Below are positions 7,866 through 16,057 of a stretch of 64,000 bases of DNA, piece by piece. The translations under genes were made by a program, and so were the position numbers. The notes under the pieces were generated by a model. The model saw only the letters and a program-made list of their open reading frames with translations. It was not told where the DNA came from and ran no database searches. This DNA comes from Helicobacter_F equorum (GTDB lineage: Bacteria > Campylobacterota > Campylobacteria > Campylobacterales > Helicobacteraceae). Where the stretch lies: positions 186,001 to 250,000 of the forward strand of contig NZ_JBHRZM010000009.1 in NCBI RefSeq assembly GCF_042649585.1, written 5' to 3'. Each line of letters starts with the position of its first letter. Position 1 is the first letter of the stretch.

Positions 7866-9242
7866 ATGAATCTACAAACAAAAAGTCTGGATAGTGCAAA
7901 TGCTGTGGTAAGTGGTGTGATTTCACAAGGTGTGTTGGAGCAAAAAACACAAGATGTGATTAAAAAAATCGCCAAGAGTGTGAAAATAGATGGTTTTAGA
8001 AAAGGTAAGGTTCCAGCACATCTTATACAATCACGATACAAAGATCAAATAGATAAAGATTCTAAGCAAGAGGCGGTGCAAGATCTTTTGCAAGCGGGTT
8101 TGAAGAATCTTGGTATAGAGCCTCAAGCAATGCTTGGGAATCCACTTATTTCAAAATTTGAGAGTAAAGACAACACTATTGATGTAGAGATAAAAATTAG
8201 TACAACACCAGAATTTAGCCTTGATAAAGTCGAAGATTGTGTGCCAGAAGTACAACTTAAGTCTGTAAGCACTAAAGAAATTGATGAGCGTTTGGTAGAG
8301 ATCGCTAACTCCCGTGCCCCACTTTCTGAAGTAACGCAAGATAGGGCATTACAAAAAGATGACACGGCGGTTATTGATTTCGAAGGTTTTGTTGATGGGA
8401 AAGTTTTTGATGGTGGTAAAGCACAAAACTTTAACCTCACCATTGGATCGAATCAATTTATTCCAGGCTTTGAAGATGCGCTTATTGGTATGAAAAAGGG
8501 CGAAAAACGAGATATTGAAGTAACATTCCCAAAAGATTATCAAGCTACACATTTAGCGGGGAAACCAGCGACTTTTGCTATCACATTGCATAAAATTATG
8601 CAAAAAGATGCAGTGGCAATTGATGAAGCATTTGCAAAAAGTATGTTGGGTCAGGATGCGACACTTGAGAGCTTAAAAGATGCGATAAAAGGGCAGCTTG
8701 AGATGGAACATAAAACAAACCTCTATAATAAGGAGCTAAAAGAAACATTGCTCCAAGCCTTGCTAAAAGAGATTACCTTTGATCTTCCTGAATTGATTGT
8801 TGAGCAAGAAATGGATATTTTATTCAGAAATGCATTAAATACTATGTCAAAAGAAGAGTTTGATACGCTTAAAAATGATGAACAAAAAGCAAGACAAAAG
8901 CGCGATAGCTTCAAAGAAGATGCAAAAAAGAGTGTGCAAATCACATTCATTATGGATGCTTTAGCACGCAAACATAATATTGTAATTCAAGATAATGAAG
9001 CATTACAAACAATCTATTATGAAGCAATGATGACGGGACAAGATCCAAAAGCGGCTATTGAGTATTATCAAAAAAGTAATCTCTTACCAGCAATTAAAAT
9101 GGCTATGATAGAAGATAGAGTACTAACTTTTTTACTAGATTCTAAATTAGAATCTAACACAGATACAAAAAGTGCAAGCACCAAAGAACCAAAAGCCTCT
9201 AATTCAAAGTCTAGCAAACAAACATCAGATACTTTAGCATAA
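7866..9242 (+). CDS. tig: trigger factor
   Basis: 458 residues with the three trigger factor domains in order. The N-terminal ribosome-binding domain contains the signature GFRKGKVPAHLI (residues 39-50). The FKBP-type peptidyl-prolyl isomerase domain spans about 155-240 (DFEGFVDGKVFDGG, FIPGFEDALIGMKKGE), and the rest is the helical chaperone domain. The last 30 residues are serine-, threonine- and lysine-rich, as in other epsilonproteobacterial trigger factors. It binds nascent chains at the exit tunnel. The gene is followed ten bases later by clpP, the conserved arrangement. Confidence 0.95.
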   Translation: MNLQTKSLDSANAVVSGVISQGVLEQKTQDVIKKIAKSVKIDGFRKGKVPAHLIQSRYKDQIDKDSKQEAVQDLLQAGLKNLGIEPQAMLGNPLISKFESKDNTIDVEIKISTTPEFSLDKVEDCVPEVQLKSVSTKEIDERLVEIANSRAPLSEVTQDRALQKDDTAVIDFEGFVDGKVFDGGKAQNFNLTIGSNQFIPGFEDALIGMKKGEKRDIEVTFPKDYQATHLAGKPATFAITLHKIMQKDAVAIDEAFAKSMLGQDATLESLKDAIKGQLEMEHKTNLYNKELKETLLQALLKEITFDLPELIVEQEMDILFRNALNTMSKEEFDTLKNDEQKARQKRDSFKEDAKKSVQITFIMDALARKHNIVIQDNEALQTIYYEAMMTGQDPKAAIEYYQKSNLLPAIKMAMIEDRVLTFLLDSKLESNTDTKSASTKEPKASNSKSSKQTSDTLA

Positions 9243-9251
9243 AGGGTACTT

Positions 9252-9842
9252 ATGAGTGGATATATTCCTTATGTGATAGAGCGCACAGGACGTGGTGAGC
9301 GAAGTTATGATATTTATTCTCGCCTATTAAAAGATCGTATTATTCTGTTAAGTGGCGAGATTAATGATTATGTTGCTTCTTCGATTGTCGCACAGCTTTT
9401 ATTTTTAGAAGCAGAAGATCCAGAAAAGGACATAAATTTTTATATTAACTCTCCGGGTGGTGTTATTACAAGTGCTTTTAGCATTTATGACACGATGCAT
9501 TATATTCGCCCCGATGTTTGCACAATTTGTATCGGACAAGCAGCAAGTGCAGGAGCTTTTTTACTTAGTAGTGGCACAAAGGGCAAGCGCTATTCATTGC
9601 CAAATTCTCGTATTATGATTCACCAACCATTGGGTGGAGCGCAAGGACAAGCCACGGATATTGAGATTCAAGCACAAGAGATTTTGCGCCTTAAAAAAAC
9701 GCTTAATGAAATTATGGCACACAATACTGGGCAGAATATCAAGAAAATTTCACAAGATACTGAGCGAGATTTTTTCATGAGTAGTGCACAGGCTAAAGAA
9801 TATGGACTAATTGATGAGATTTTAAACAAAAGCTTGAAGTAG
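9252..9842 (+). CDS. clpP: ATP-dependent Clp protease proteolytic subunit
   Basis: 196 residues. The catalytic triad is visible: Ser in GQAASAGAF (about residue 99), His in MIHQPLGG (about 124) and Asp in ERDFFMS (about 173). SPGGVITSAFSIYDTM is the oligomerisation and substrate-loop region. ClpP forms a double heptameric ring working with ClpX or ClpA. It lies directly after tig and ahead of a degenerate GGDEF protein and def. Confidence 0.96.
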   Translation: MSGYIPYVIERTGRGERSYDIYSRLLKDRIILLSGEINDYVASSIVAQLLFLEAEDPEKDINFYINSPGGVITSAFSIYDTMHYIRPDVCTICIGQAASAGAFLLSSGTKGKRYSLPNSRIMIHQPLGGAQGQATDIEIQAQEILRLKKTLNEIMAHNTGQNIKKISQDTERDFFMSSAQAKEYGLIDEILNKSLK

Positions 9843-9850
9843 AGTGGGAT

Positions 9851-10966
9851 ATGCCAGATAACAACAATGATTTTTTTGGAAGTTTGGGGTTAGAGCTAGA
9901 GAATGATGTATCTAGTGGTTATGCTGATGAGAGTGCAGACACCACTGATAACATTACAAAAGAAAAGCTTAGCGAAATTTCTAGAAAGACATTTCAAATG
10001 CTTGATGATGAACATATTTTTCCGTTTCCAGAAAATTTTGAGAGCATTTTTGAGCGTAACCTCAATAAGGAACAAAACGAAGATGTTAGGAATAAAATTC
10101 GTAATGTGTTGGAATCTCGGCATAACAATGCGAATGTGATTGCACTTGAAACCGCCATAAATAAAAGTTTTACAAATCTTAAGAGTATTTTTGAGCAGGT
10201 TGGGGTACTTTGCAAACAATTAGAAAATTTTGAAAACAAGATGTTCTCACAGCTTGGAGAGATTGATAAGATTGAAAATCCTCTTGCGGTGAAAAATGCT
10301 ATCACGATTCTTCTCAATAGTGCCAACACAGCATATAAAAGAATCTTTGGTCAAACAAAAGTTGTGGTGGAAAACTACACCAAAATGTATGAAGATTTTT
10401 TAAATATCAAAAAAAAATCTATGTTTGATGTCGTGCTTGGTATCTATAACAAGCAGTTTTTTTTCCAAAAACTTGATCGAGAGTGTCTTATTGGGAAGGA
10501 TTTTGCTGGAGAAAACGCGCTTTTTATCGTGGCACTTAGTGATACACTCTTAGATAGCCTAAAAAGCAAAAAATCACTCATCAGTGCTACCAAGATGATT
10601 TCTAAAATTTTGCTTGATAAAATCGGGAAAGAAGATAGTATTTGCGCACTACGTGATACAGAGCTTGCTATTTTTATGAAAAATGTAAGTTATTCTAGCA
10701 TTCGTGATGTGGGCACGCAACTTATTGATTCACTCAAAAAAAGCACAGTATTTTTAGATGATGTGCAAATTGCCTTAGATGTGGTCGTAGGTGCGACAAA
10801 ATTTGATCCAAACAACACACCGCAAGAAAACATACAAAACGTTAGAACAGCTTTAGAGGTCGCAAAATCAGAAAACAAAAAGCTTGAGATCTTTAAACAG
10901 AGCTCTAGTGAGGATACACAAGAAGGGGATTTTGATAGTGATTTTGGAAATTTTGAAATACCCTGA
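9851..10966 (+). CDS. protein with a degenerate GGDEF domain
   Basis: 371 residues. The first 190 are acidic then helical, possibly coiled coil, without a signal peptide or membrane helix. The C-terminal 180 residues follow the fold order of a diguanylate cyclase domain: VVLGIYNKQFFFQKLDRE aligns with the DxLTGLYNRRYF start, and ICALRDTELAIFMKN aligns with the strand-turn carrying GGDEF. The signature is RDTEL (about 268-272) instead of GG[DE]EF, and the usual metal-binding aspartates are not evident, so catalysis is unlikely. It could be a nucleotide sensor or scaffold. It lies between clpP and def and overlaps def by 29 bases. Confidence 0.7.
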   Translation: MPDNNNDFFGSLGLELENDVSSGYADESADTTDNITKEKLSEISRKTFQMLDDEHIFPFPENFESIFERNLNKEQNEDVRNKIRNVLESRHNNANVIALETAINKSFTNLKSIFEQVGVLCKQLENFENKMFSQLGEIDKIENPLAVKNAITILLNSANTAYKRIFGQTKVVVENYTKMYEDFLNIKKKSMFDVVLGIYNKQFFFQKLDRECLIGKDFAGENALFIVALSDTLLDSLKSKKSLISATKMISKILLDKIGKEDSICALRDTELAIFMKNVSYSSIRDVGTQLIDSLKKSTVFLDDVQIALDVVVGATKFDPNNTPQENIQNVRTALEVAKSENKKLEIFKQSSSEDTQEGDFDSDFGNFEIP

Positions 10967-11444
10967 TAAGCGGCTCCGCAAGAAGTCAAAGCCTGTAGAG
11001 GTGTTTGATGAGGCTCTGCATACATTGCTTGATGATATGTATGAGACAATGATTGAACATAATGGCGTGGGATTGGCGGCAATACAAGTGGGTGTGGATA
11101 AGCAGATTCTTGTTATTAATATTCCACGCCAAGAGGATAATGAGCAACACAAAGAGGATATGCTTGAGATTATTAACCCTGTGTTTTTGAAACAAGAGGG
11201 CGAGATCGTATGGAATGAAGGCTGTCTGTCTGTGCCAGAATATTATGAAGAGACAAAGCGTTTTTCACATGTTACGCTCGCGTATAAGGATCGTTTTGGA
11301 AACGATAAAGTCCTCCAAGCTGATGATTTTTTGAGTGTGGCACTTCAGCATGAGATCGATCATCTCAATGGTATGCTTTTTGTCGATAAGCTTCCTATTC
11401 TCAAGCGTAAGAAATTTGAGAAAGAGCGCAAAAAGACAAAATAA
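10938..11444 (+). CDS. def: peptide deformylase
   Basis: 168 residues with all three deformylase motifs: GVGLAAIQVG, EGCLSVP (the cysteine is a metal ligand) and HEIDHLNG (two histidines and the catalytic glutamate). The enzyme removes the formyl group from new proteins, which fits its place after trigger factor and ClpP. The frame is open further upstream within the preceding gene. I chose GTG at 10938 because the product then starts VILEILKYPD, as in other family members, with AAGGGG nine bases before it; TTG at 10932 is the alternative. Confidence 0.9.
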   Translation: MILEILKYPDKRLRKKSKPVEVFDEALHTLLDDMYETMIEHNGVGLAAIQVGVDKQILVINIPRQEDNEQHKEDMLEIINPVFLKQEGEIVWNEGCLSVPEYYEETKRFSHVTLAYKDRFGNDKVLQADDFLSVALQHEIDHLNGMLFVDKLPILKRKKFEKERKKTK

Positions 11445-11463
11445 GCGTTGTTAGATTCTAAGC

Positions 11464-13005
11464 ATGACAAATAAAATTTTTTGTGCAAGCTTGGTTGGCA
11501 CCCAAACAAAGATTATCGAGATAGAATCCGCTTTTACAAGGGGGTTGCCAAGTTTTAGTATCACAGGGCTTGCGACAAGCTCTATCCAAGAATCTAAACA
11601 ACGCGTTCAATCCGCACTTGCCAAGACAGGCTTTACGCTCCCACCGCTAAAAATTACTATTAATCTCTCGCCATCAGATATTGCCAAAAGTGGTAGCTAT
11701 TTTGACTTGCCTATCGCGCTTATTTTGCATTCTATGAATCTAGAGCTTAGGGAGCCGTGGTTTGCTTTTGGTGAGTTAGGACTTGATGGAGTAATTAAAT
11801 ATACCCAAAGTATTTTTCCATTACTTTTTGATCTTGCCGTGTTATCGCCAAATGCCAATGTCATTGTTCCCGAATGCGCACAAGAGATTTTAGGCGTGAT
11901 TCCTAATCTTTGTTTGCATTTTGCTAAGGATTTATCACAAGCACTTGAAATTTTAGATGCCCAAGATTCTACATGGAATATGCAAGATACCAAAGATACA
12001 AGACCCACAAATACACCAAAGAATCTAGATTTTATGCATCTTGAAATAGAGGGTAAGCGTTACTATTATACACAAGATTTTGCGCTAGATTTTGCACAAG
12101 TTCGCGGACAAGAAATGGCTAAGCGTGCAGCTCTTATATCTGCTGTAGGGTTGCATAATATTATTTTTGAAGGCAGTCCTGGTTGTGGTAAAAGTATGAT
12201 TGCCCAAAGAATGCGCTATATTCTTCCGCCTATGAGTCTTACAGAAATTATGCATACGCTAAAACTTCAATCTTTGAGTGCGCAAGGATGCACATATTCT
12301 CCACTGCGTCCATTTAGAAACCCTCATCAAAGTGCTTCAAAAGCAAGTATTTTGGGATCTGCTACGCAGTTTGAACCAAAGCCCGGTGAGGTGGCACTTG
12401 CACATAATGGAATCTTGTTTTTTGATGAATTGCCACATTTTAAACGCGATATTTTAGAATCTCTGCGTGAGCCTTTAGAAAACCATAAACTTAGTATTTC
12501 TAGGGTGCATTCTAAGCTTGAATATGAGACTTTATTTTTATTTATTGGGGCGCAAAACCCTTGTCCTTGCGGTAATTTACTAAGCTCTATAAAGGAATGT
12601 CGTTGTCAAGAAAAAGAGATTAGATCGTATAAAAATCGCCTTAGTGAGCCATTTTTGGATCGGATTGATATATTTGTGCAAATGACAGAAGAATCTGTAA
12701 TACACACAGAATCTAACTTAGATTCTAGGCATATGCAAGAAATGGTGTTTGAAGCATTTGTGTTTGCCAAAAATAGAGGACAACATGGCTTTAATGGTAA
12801 GTTAAGTGAAAGGGAGATTGAGCAATTTTGTGTATTAGATTCTGAAAGTCACACACTTTTGCAACAAGCAAGTGTGCGTTTTGGCTTAAGTATGCGCGCA
12901 CAAAATAAACTTAAAAAAGTGGCGCGATCAATTGCGGATTTGGCTAAAAGCGAAATGATTATGAAGTCTCATATTTTAGAGGCACTTTCCTATCGACATG
13001 TGTAG
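11464..13005 (+). CDS. comM: ComM/YifB-like Mg-chelatase family AAA+ ATPase
   Basis: 513 residues. The N-terminal ChlI domain contains the family sequence LPSFSITGLATSSIQESKQR and SPSDIAKSGSYFDLPIA. The AAA+ core has Walker A EGSPGCGKS at about 236-244 and a Walker B in ILFFDELPHF. A cysteine group (NPCPCGN and CRCQEKE) precedes the sensor region, and the C-terminal Mg_chelatase_C domain ends with IADLAKSEMI. ComM is a hexameric helicase that drives branch migration during natural transformation, which is relevant in this naturally competent genus. Confidence 0.9.
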   Translation: MTNKIFCASLVGTQTKIIEIESAFTRGLPSFSITGLATSSIQESKQRVQSALAKTGFTLPPLKITINLSPSDIAKSGSYFDLPIALILHSMNLELREPWFAFGELGLDGVIKYTQSIFPLLFDLAVLSPNANVIVPECAQEILGVIPNLCLHFAKDLSQALEILDAQDSTWNMQDTKDTRPTNTPKNLDFMHLEIEGKRYYYTQDFALDFAQVRGQEMAKRAALISAVGLHNIIFEGSPGCGKSMIAQRMRYILPPMSLTEIMHTLKLQSLSAQGCTYSPLRPFRNPHQSASKASILGSATQFEPKPGEVALAHNGILFFDELPHFKRDILESLREPLENHKLSISRVHSKLEYETLFLFIGAQNPCPCGNLLSSIKECRCQEKEIRSYKNRLSEPFLDRIDIFVQMTEESVIHTESNLDSRHMQEMVFEAFVFAKNRGQHGFNGKLSEREIEQFCVLDSESHTLLQQASVRFGLSMRAQNKLKKVARSIADLAKSEMIMKSHILEALSYRHV

Positions 13006-13034
13006 GGTGTAAGACTAGTGGCTATAGCGTGACC

Positions 13035-13619
13035 TTAGAGATCAAGAGTTGGTGTGATTGCAAAACTTCGCCGATGAAATGGCGTATAGCCATACCGCAA
13101 GATTGCTTGTATATGAGTTTTGGTGCCATAGCCTTTATTGCTAGCTAGATTATAGTGTGGGTATTGTTCGTGGAGTTGGTGCATTTGTGTATCTTTTGCC
13201 ACTTTGGCTAAAATAGATGCTGCGCCAATAAGCAGATGTTTAGAATCTCCCTTGATGAGTGTCTGTAATGTTTGTGGGGCTTTGAGCGTAAGTCCAAAGG
13301 TAGTGTTGCCATCAAAGATAAATGTATGGGTTTGTGAGGAAAAATATGTCGTGATTTCTGTAAGCGCATTTTTTAGACAGGTGCTTAACCCTTGTGAATC
13401 TATCTGTGTGGCAGTTTTTTCGACTATGTGATATGCGATATGATGTTGTTGTGCGAGGATTTGTAAGCCTTGTGCAATGGCTTTTCGCTTAGATTCAGAG
13501 AGTTTTTTACTATCTTTGATACCTAGATTCTGTAAGGTTTCTTCTGTGCCTAACACGCCACACATAAACATACTGCCACATATGCATCCACGACCAGCCT
13601 CATCAATCCCACAAATCAT
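13035..13619 (-). CDS. rnhB: ribonuclease HII
   Basis: The N-terminal CGIDEAGRG carries the first two catalytic acidic residues. GIKDSKKLSESKR and GDSKHLLIGAASILAKVAKD supply the rest of the RNase HII active site. It removes ribonucleotides from DNA-RNA hybrids. I place the start at the ATG preceded by AAGGGAAATTGC, giving 194 residues beginning MICGIDEAGRG; the frame extends ten codons upstream to another ATG without a ribosome site. It is convergent with comM and divergent from the por operon. Confidence 0.92.
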   Translation of the reverse strand: MICGIDEAGRGCICGSMFMCGVLGTEETLQNLGIKDSKKLSESKRKAIAQGLQILAQQHHIAYHIVEKTATQIDSQGLSTCLKNALTEITTYFSSQTHTFIFDGNTTFGLTLKAPQTLQTLIKGDSKHLLIGAASILAKVAKDTQMHQLHEQYPHYNLASNKGYGTKTHIQAILRYGYTPFHRRSFAITPTLDL

Positions 13620-13656
13620 GCAATTTCCCTTGTATGCTGTATTTATCATACATTAG

Positions 13657-13662
13657 AGTATA
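13657..13662 (-). promoter_or_regulatory. -10 element of rnhB
   Basis: Reading the minus strand gives TATACT about 38 bases before the chosen rnhB start, in the region it shares with the divergent por operon. Prediction from sequence only. Confidence 0.35.
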
Positions 13663-13690
13663 AAATTAAAAATAAATATTACTAAAAAAG

Positions 13691-13700
13691 GAATATATTC
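13691..13700. promoter_or_regulatory. distal GAATATATTC palindrome upstream of por operon
   Basis: A perfect 10-bp palindrome. The same ten bases recur 112 bases downstream at the por transcription start. Two copies of an identical palindrome in one intergenic region suggest binding of a dimeric regulator to two operators, possibly with looping. It also lies upstream of the rnhB promoter on the other strand. Confidence 0.45.
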
Positions 13701-13782
13701 TATAGATGATACAAATACACACATTTTGCTATAAAAAACTTAAAATTTAGTAAAATTTTACTTTTATTTTAGTCTTTTTCTT

Positions 13783-13788
13783 TATAAT
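13783..13788 (+). promoter_or_regulatory. -10 element of porCDAB
   Basis: A consensus TATAAT placed 60 bases before the first por start codon. With a start about seven bases downstream, the mRNA would begin close to position 13795, immediately before the second palindrome. No convincing -35 is seen, as is usual in Helicobacter. Confidence 0.55.
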
Positions 13789-13796
13789 TTCGCTAC

Positions 13797-13818
13797 TTGA
13801 AAGAATATATTCTCTCAA
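13797..13818. promoter_or_regulatory. proximal dyad operator at the por start site
   Basis: The palindrome GAATATATTC is embedded in a wider 22-base dyad with outer arms TTGA and TCAA, separated from the core by two unpaired bases on each side. Sitting just downstream of the predicted transcription start, it would repress if occupied. The regulator is not encoded next to it. Inference from symmetry and position. Confidence 0.5.
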
Positions 13819-13847
13819 AGCACTTTATTAAGAAATAAGGAGTAAAA

Positions 13848-14408
13848 ATGCTAGAGATTAGGTGGCATTCGCGCGCTGGTCAAGGTGCGGTGACAGGAGC
13901 AAAAGGTCTAGCCGATGTGGTTGCTGGGACAGGCAAAGAAGTGCAAGCATTTGCATTTTATGGTTCAGCCAAGCGAGGGGCTGCAATGACAGCTTATAAT
14001 CGTATAGATTCAGAACCTATACTCAACCACGAGAAATTTATGAATCCTGATTATGTGCTTGTGATAGATCCCGGACTCGTTTTTATCACTGATATTTGTG
14101 AGCATGAAAAACCTACGACACAATATATTATTACAACACACCTCTCTAAAGATGAATTATTAGAGAAAAAGCCACAATTACAGGGCAAAAAGATTCACAC
14201 TCTTGATTGTATCAAAATTTCTCTCCAAGAGCTTGGCAAACCTATCCCTAATGCTCCTATGCTTGGTGCATTAATGAAAGTATCTGGGATTTTAGAGTTG
14301 GAATTTTTTCTTAAAGCTTTTACAAAAGTGCTTGGTAAAAAACTTCCACAAAAAGTCATTGATGGCAATATGGTAGCTATTAGACGCGCTTATGATGAAG
14401 TGCAATAA
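13848..14408 (+). CDS. porC: pyruvate:acceptor oxidoreductase gamma subunit
   Basis: 186 residues of the 2-oxoacid:acceptor oxidoreductase gamma family, starting LEIRWHSRAGQGAVTGAKGLAD, the expected glycine-rich opening, followed by AFAFYGSAKRGAAMTAYNRI. It is the first gene of a four-gene operon for the Helicobacter-type heterotetrameric pyruvate:flavodoxin oxidoreductase, which decarboxylates pyruvate to acetyl-CoA and is oxygen-sensitive. An AAGGAG precedes the ATG. The subunit is sometimes called PorG. Confidence 0.93.
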   Translation: MLEIRWHSRAGQGAVTGAKGLADVVAGTGKEVQAFAFYGSAKRGAAMTAYNRIDSEPILNHEKFMNPDYVLVIDPGLVFITDICEHEKPTTQYIITTHLSKDELLEKKPQLQGKKIHTLDCIKISLQELGKPIPNAPMLGALMKVSGILELEFFLKAFTKVLGKKLPQKVIDGNMVAIRRAYDEVQ

Positions 14409-14425
14409 CGCATAAGGAGGTAGTA

Positions 14426-14824
14426 ATGGATAATAGAGGCTGGAATGAATTAGAGATTGGATCGGCTCTTTTCCCTTTTGGTAGTGATGCGAAAGCCCAA
14501 ATTGAGGAACATAACGACAAACGACAATATACACGAGATAGTTCTTTTACTGCGAGTGTAGCGCATTGGCGTGTAGAAAAGCCTGTGCATAATTCTCAAG
14601 TATGTATTAACTGCTTTAATTGCTGGGTGTATTGCCCTGATGGCGCTATTTTGGCACGAGATGAAAAATTAGCCGGCGTGGATTATGTGCATTGCAAGGG
14701 TTGTGGTGTGTGTGTGGATGTCTGCCCTACGAATCCAAAATCCTTATTAATGTTTGAAGATCATAAGGATAATCAAGAAGCTTTGAGTGCATGGCCACAA
14801 AAAGAAGACAAAAAGAAAAGCTAA
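14426..14824 (+). CDS. porD: pyruvate:acceptor oxidoreductase delta (ferredoxin) subunit
   Basis: 132 residues. Two 4Fe-4S motifs are present: CINCFNCWVYCP and CKGCGVCVDVCP, separated by about 30 residues. The N-terminal 60 residues are an extension without motifs. The subunit passes electrons from the thiamine-diphosphate site to flavodoxin or ferredoxin. It lies 17 bases after porC, with AAGGAGG before its ATG, and 9 bases before porA. Confidence 0.94.
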   Translation: MDNRGWNELEIGSALFPFGSDAKAQIEEHNDKRQYTRDSSFTASVAHWRVEKPVHNSQVCINCFNCWVYCPDGAILARDEKLAGVDYVHCKGCGVCVDVCPTNPKSLLMFEDHKDNQEALSAWPQKEDKKKS

Positions 14825-14833
14825 GGAGAAACT

Positions 14834-16045
14834 ATGGCAAAAGTTATGGAATTGCAAAAAATCGAGGTATGGGATGGTAATATGGCTGCATCTCACGCGA
14901 TGCGACAAGCCCAAATCGATGTGGTAGCTGCCTATCCTATCACCCCTTCTACACCTATTGTGCAAAATTACGGCACATTTATGGGTAATGGCTATATTGA
15001 TGGAGAGTTTGTAATGGTAGAATCTGAACATGCTGCCATGAGTGCATGTGTGGGTGCAGCCGCCGCTGGTGGTCGTGTGGCTACTGCTACAAGTTCGCAA
15101 GGCTTTGCATTAATGGTTGAAGTTCTCTACCAAGCTTCTGGTATGCGTTTGCCAATTGTGCTTAATCTCGTAAATCGTGCCTTAGCAAGTCCGCTTAATG
15201 TCAATGGCGATCATTCTGATATGTATCTTAGCCGTGATACTGGTTGGATAAATCTCTGCACCTATAATCCGCAAGAAGCGTATGATTTCAATCTCATGGC
15301 ATTTAGAATCGCGGAGGATTTGCGTGTGCCTGTGATTGTCAATCAAGATGGTTTTATTTGTTCGCATACTGCTCAAACAGTGCGTCCGCTTAGTGATACA
15401 GAAGCGTATGCTTTTGTGGGAGAATATAAGAGCAAAAATCCTATGTTGGATTTTAGTCGCCCTGTGACTTATGGTTCTCAAACTGAAGAAGATTGGCATT
15501 TTGAGCATAAAGCTCAACTTCACCACGCTATCATGGAATCTCACAAGGTAATCAAAGAGGTTTTTGAGGAATTTGCAAAACTCACAGGACGCGTTTATAA
15601 TTTTGTAGAAACTTATGATCTTGATGATGCAGAGGTCGCGATCGTAGCGCTGGGCACCACGGTAGAATCTGCTCGTATTGCTGCCAAAGAGGCTCGCAAA
15701 AAAGGTATCAAGGCAGGTGTTGTATCATTGCGCACATTGCGTCCTTTCCCATTTGATCAATTTGGTGAAAAGCTTAAGCATCTCAAAGCTATAGCATGTT
15801 TGGATAGGAGTTTGCCAGCAGGTGCTATGGGTATGCTCTTTAATGAAGCTACAAGTGCTATTCATGCCACAGGGGGCAAGGCAGTTGCTTCAAATTACAT
15901 TTATGGTTTGGGAGGACGCGATTTGACACAGGCGCATTTGACTGAAGTGTATGAAGAGCTTAATCAAGATGCCAAAGCAGGTAAGCTTACGCACCCAACA
16001 CAGCAATTTATCGGACTTCGCGGTCCTAAACTAAGCTTTTTTTAG
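14834..16045 (+). CDS. porA: pyruvate:acceptor oxidoreductase alpha subunit
   Basis: 403 residues of the alpha family. The AYPITPSTPIVQ segment and ESEHAAMSACVGAAAAGGR, with the glutamate expected to activate thiamine diphosphate, are visible in the first 80 residues, and ATSSQGFALM follows. The later VAIVALGTTVESAR and CLDRSLPAGAMG belong to the transketolase C-terminal-like domain. The gene lies between porD and porB with normal operon spacing and its own AAGGAG. Confidence 0.94.
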   Translation: MAKVMELQKIEVWDGNMAASHAMRQAQIDVVAAYPITPSTPIVQNYGTFMGNGYIDGEFVMVESEHAAMSACVGAAAAGGRVATATSSQGFALMVEVLYQASGMRLPIVLNLVNRALASPLNVNGDHSDMYLSRDTGWINLCTYNPQEAYDFNLMAFRIAEDLRVPVIVNQDGFICSHTAQTVRPLSDTEAYAFVGEYKSKNPMLDFSRPVTYGSQTEEDWHFEHKAQLHHAIMESHKVIKEVFEEFAKLTGRVYNFVETYDLDDAEVAIVALGTTVESARIAAKEARKKGIKAGVVSLRTLRPFPFDQFGEKLKHLKAIACLDRSLPAGAMGMLFNEATSAIHATGGKAVASNYIYGLGGRDLTQAHLTEVYEELNQDAKAGKLTHPTQQFIGLRGPKLSFF

Positions 16046-16057
16046 GAAGGATACATT

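Noticed and set aside
10884..10937. Longer deformylase N terminus
   Set aside because: The additional residues lie wholly inside the GGDEF-like gene and are not found in deformylases.
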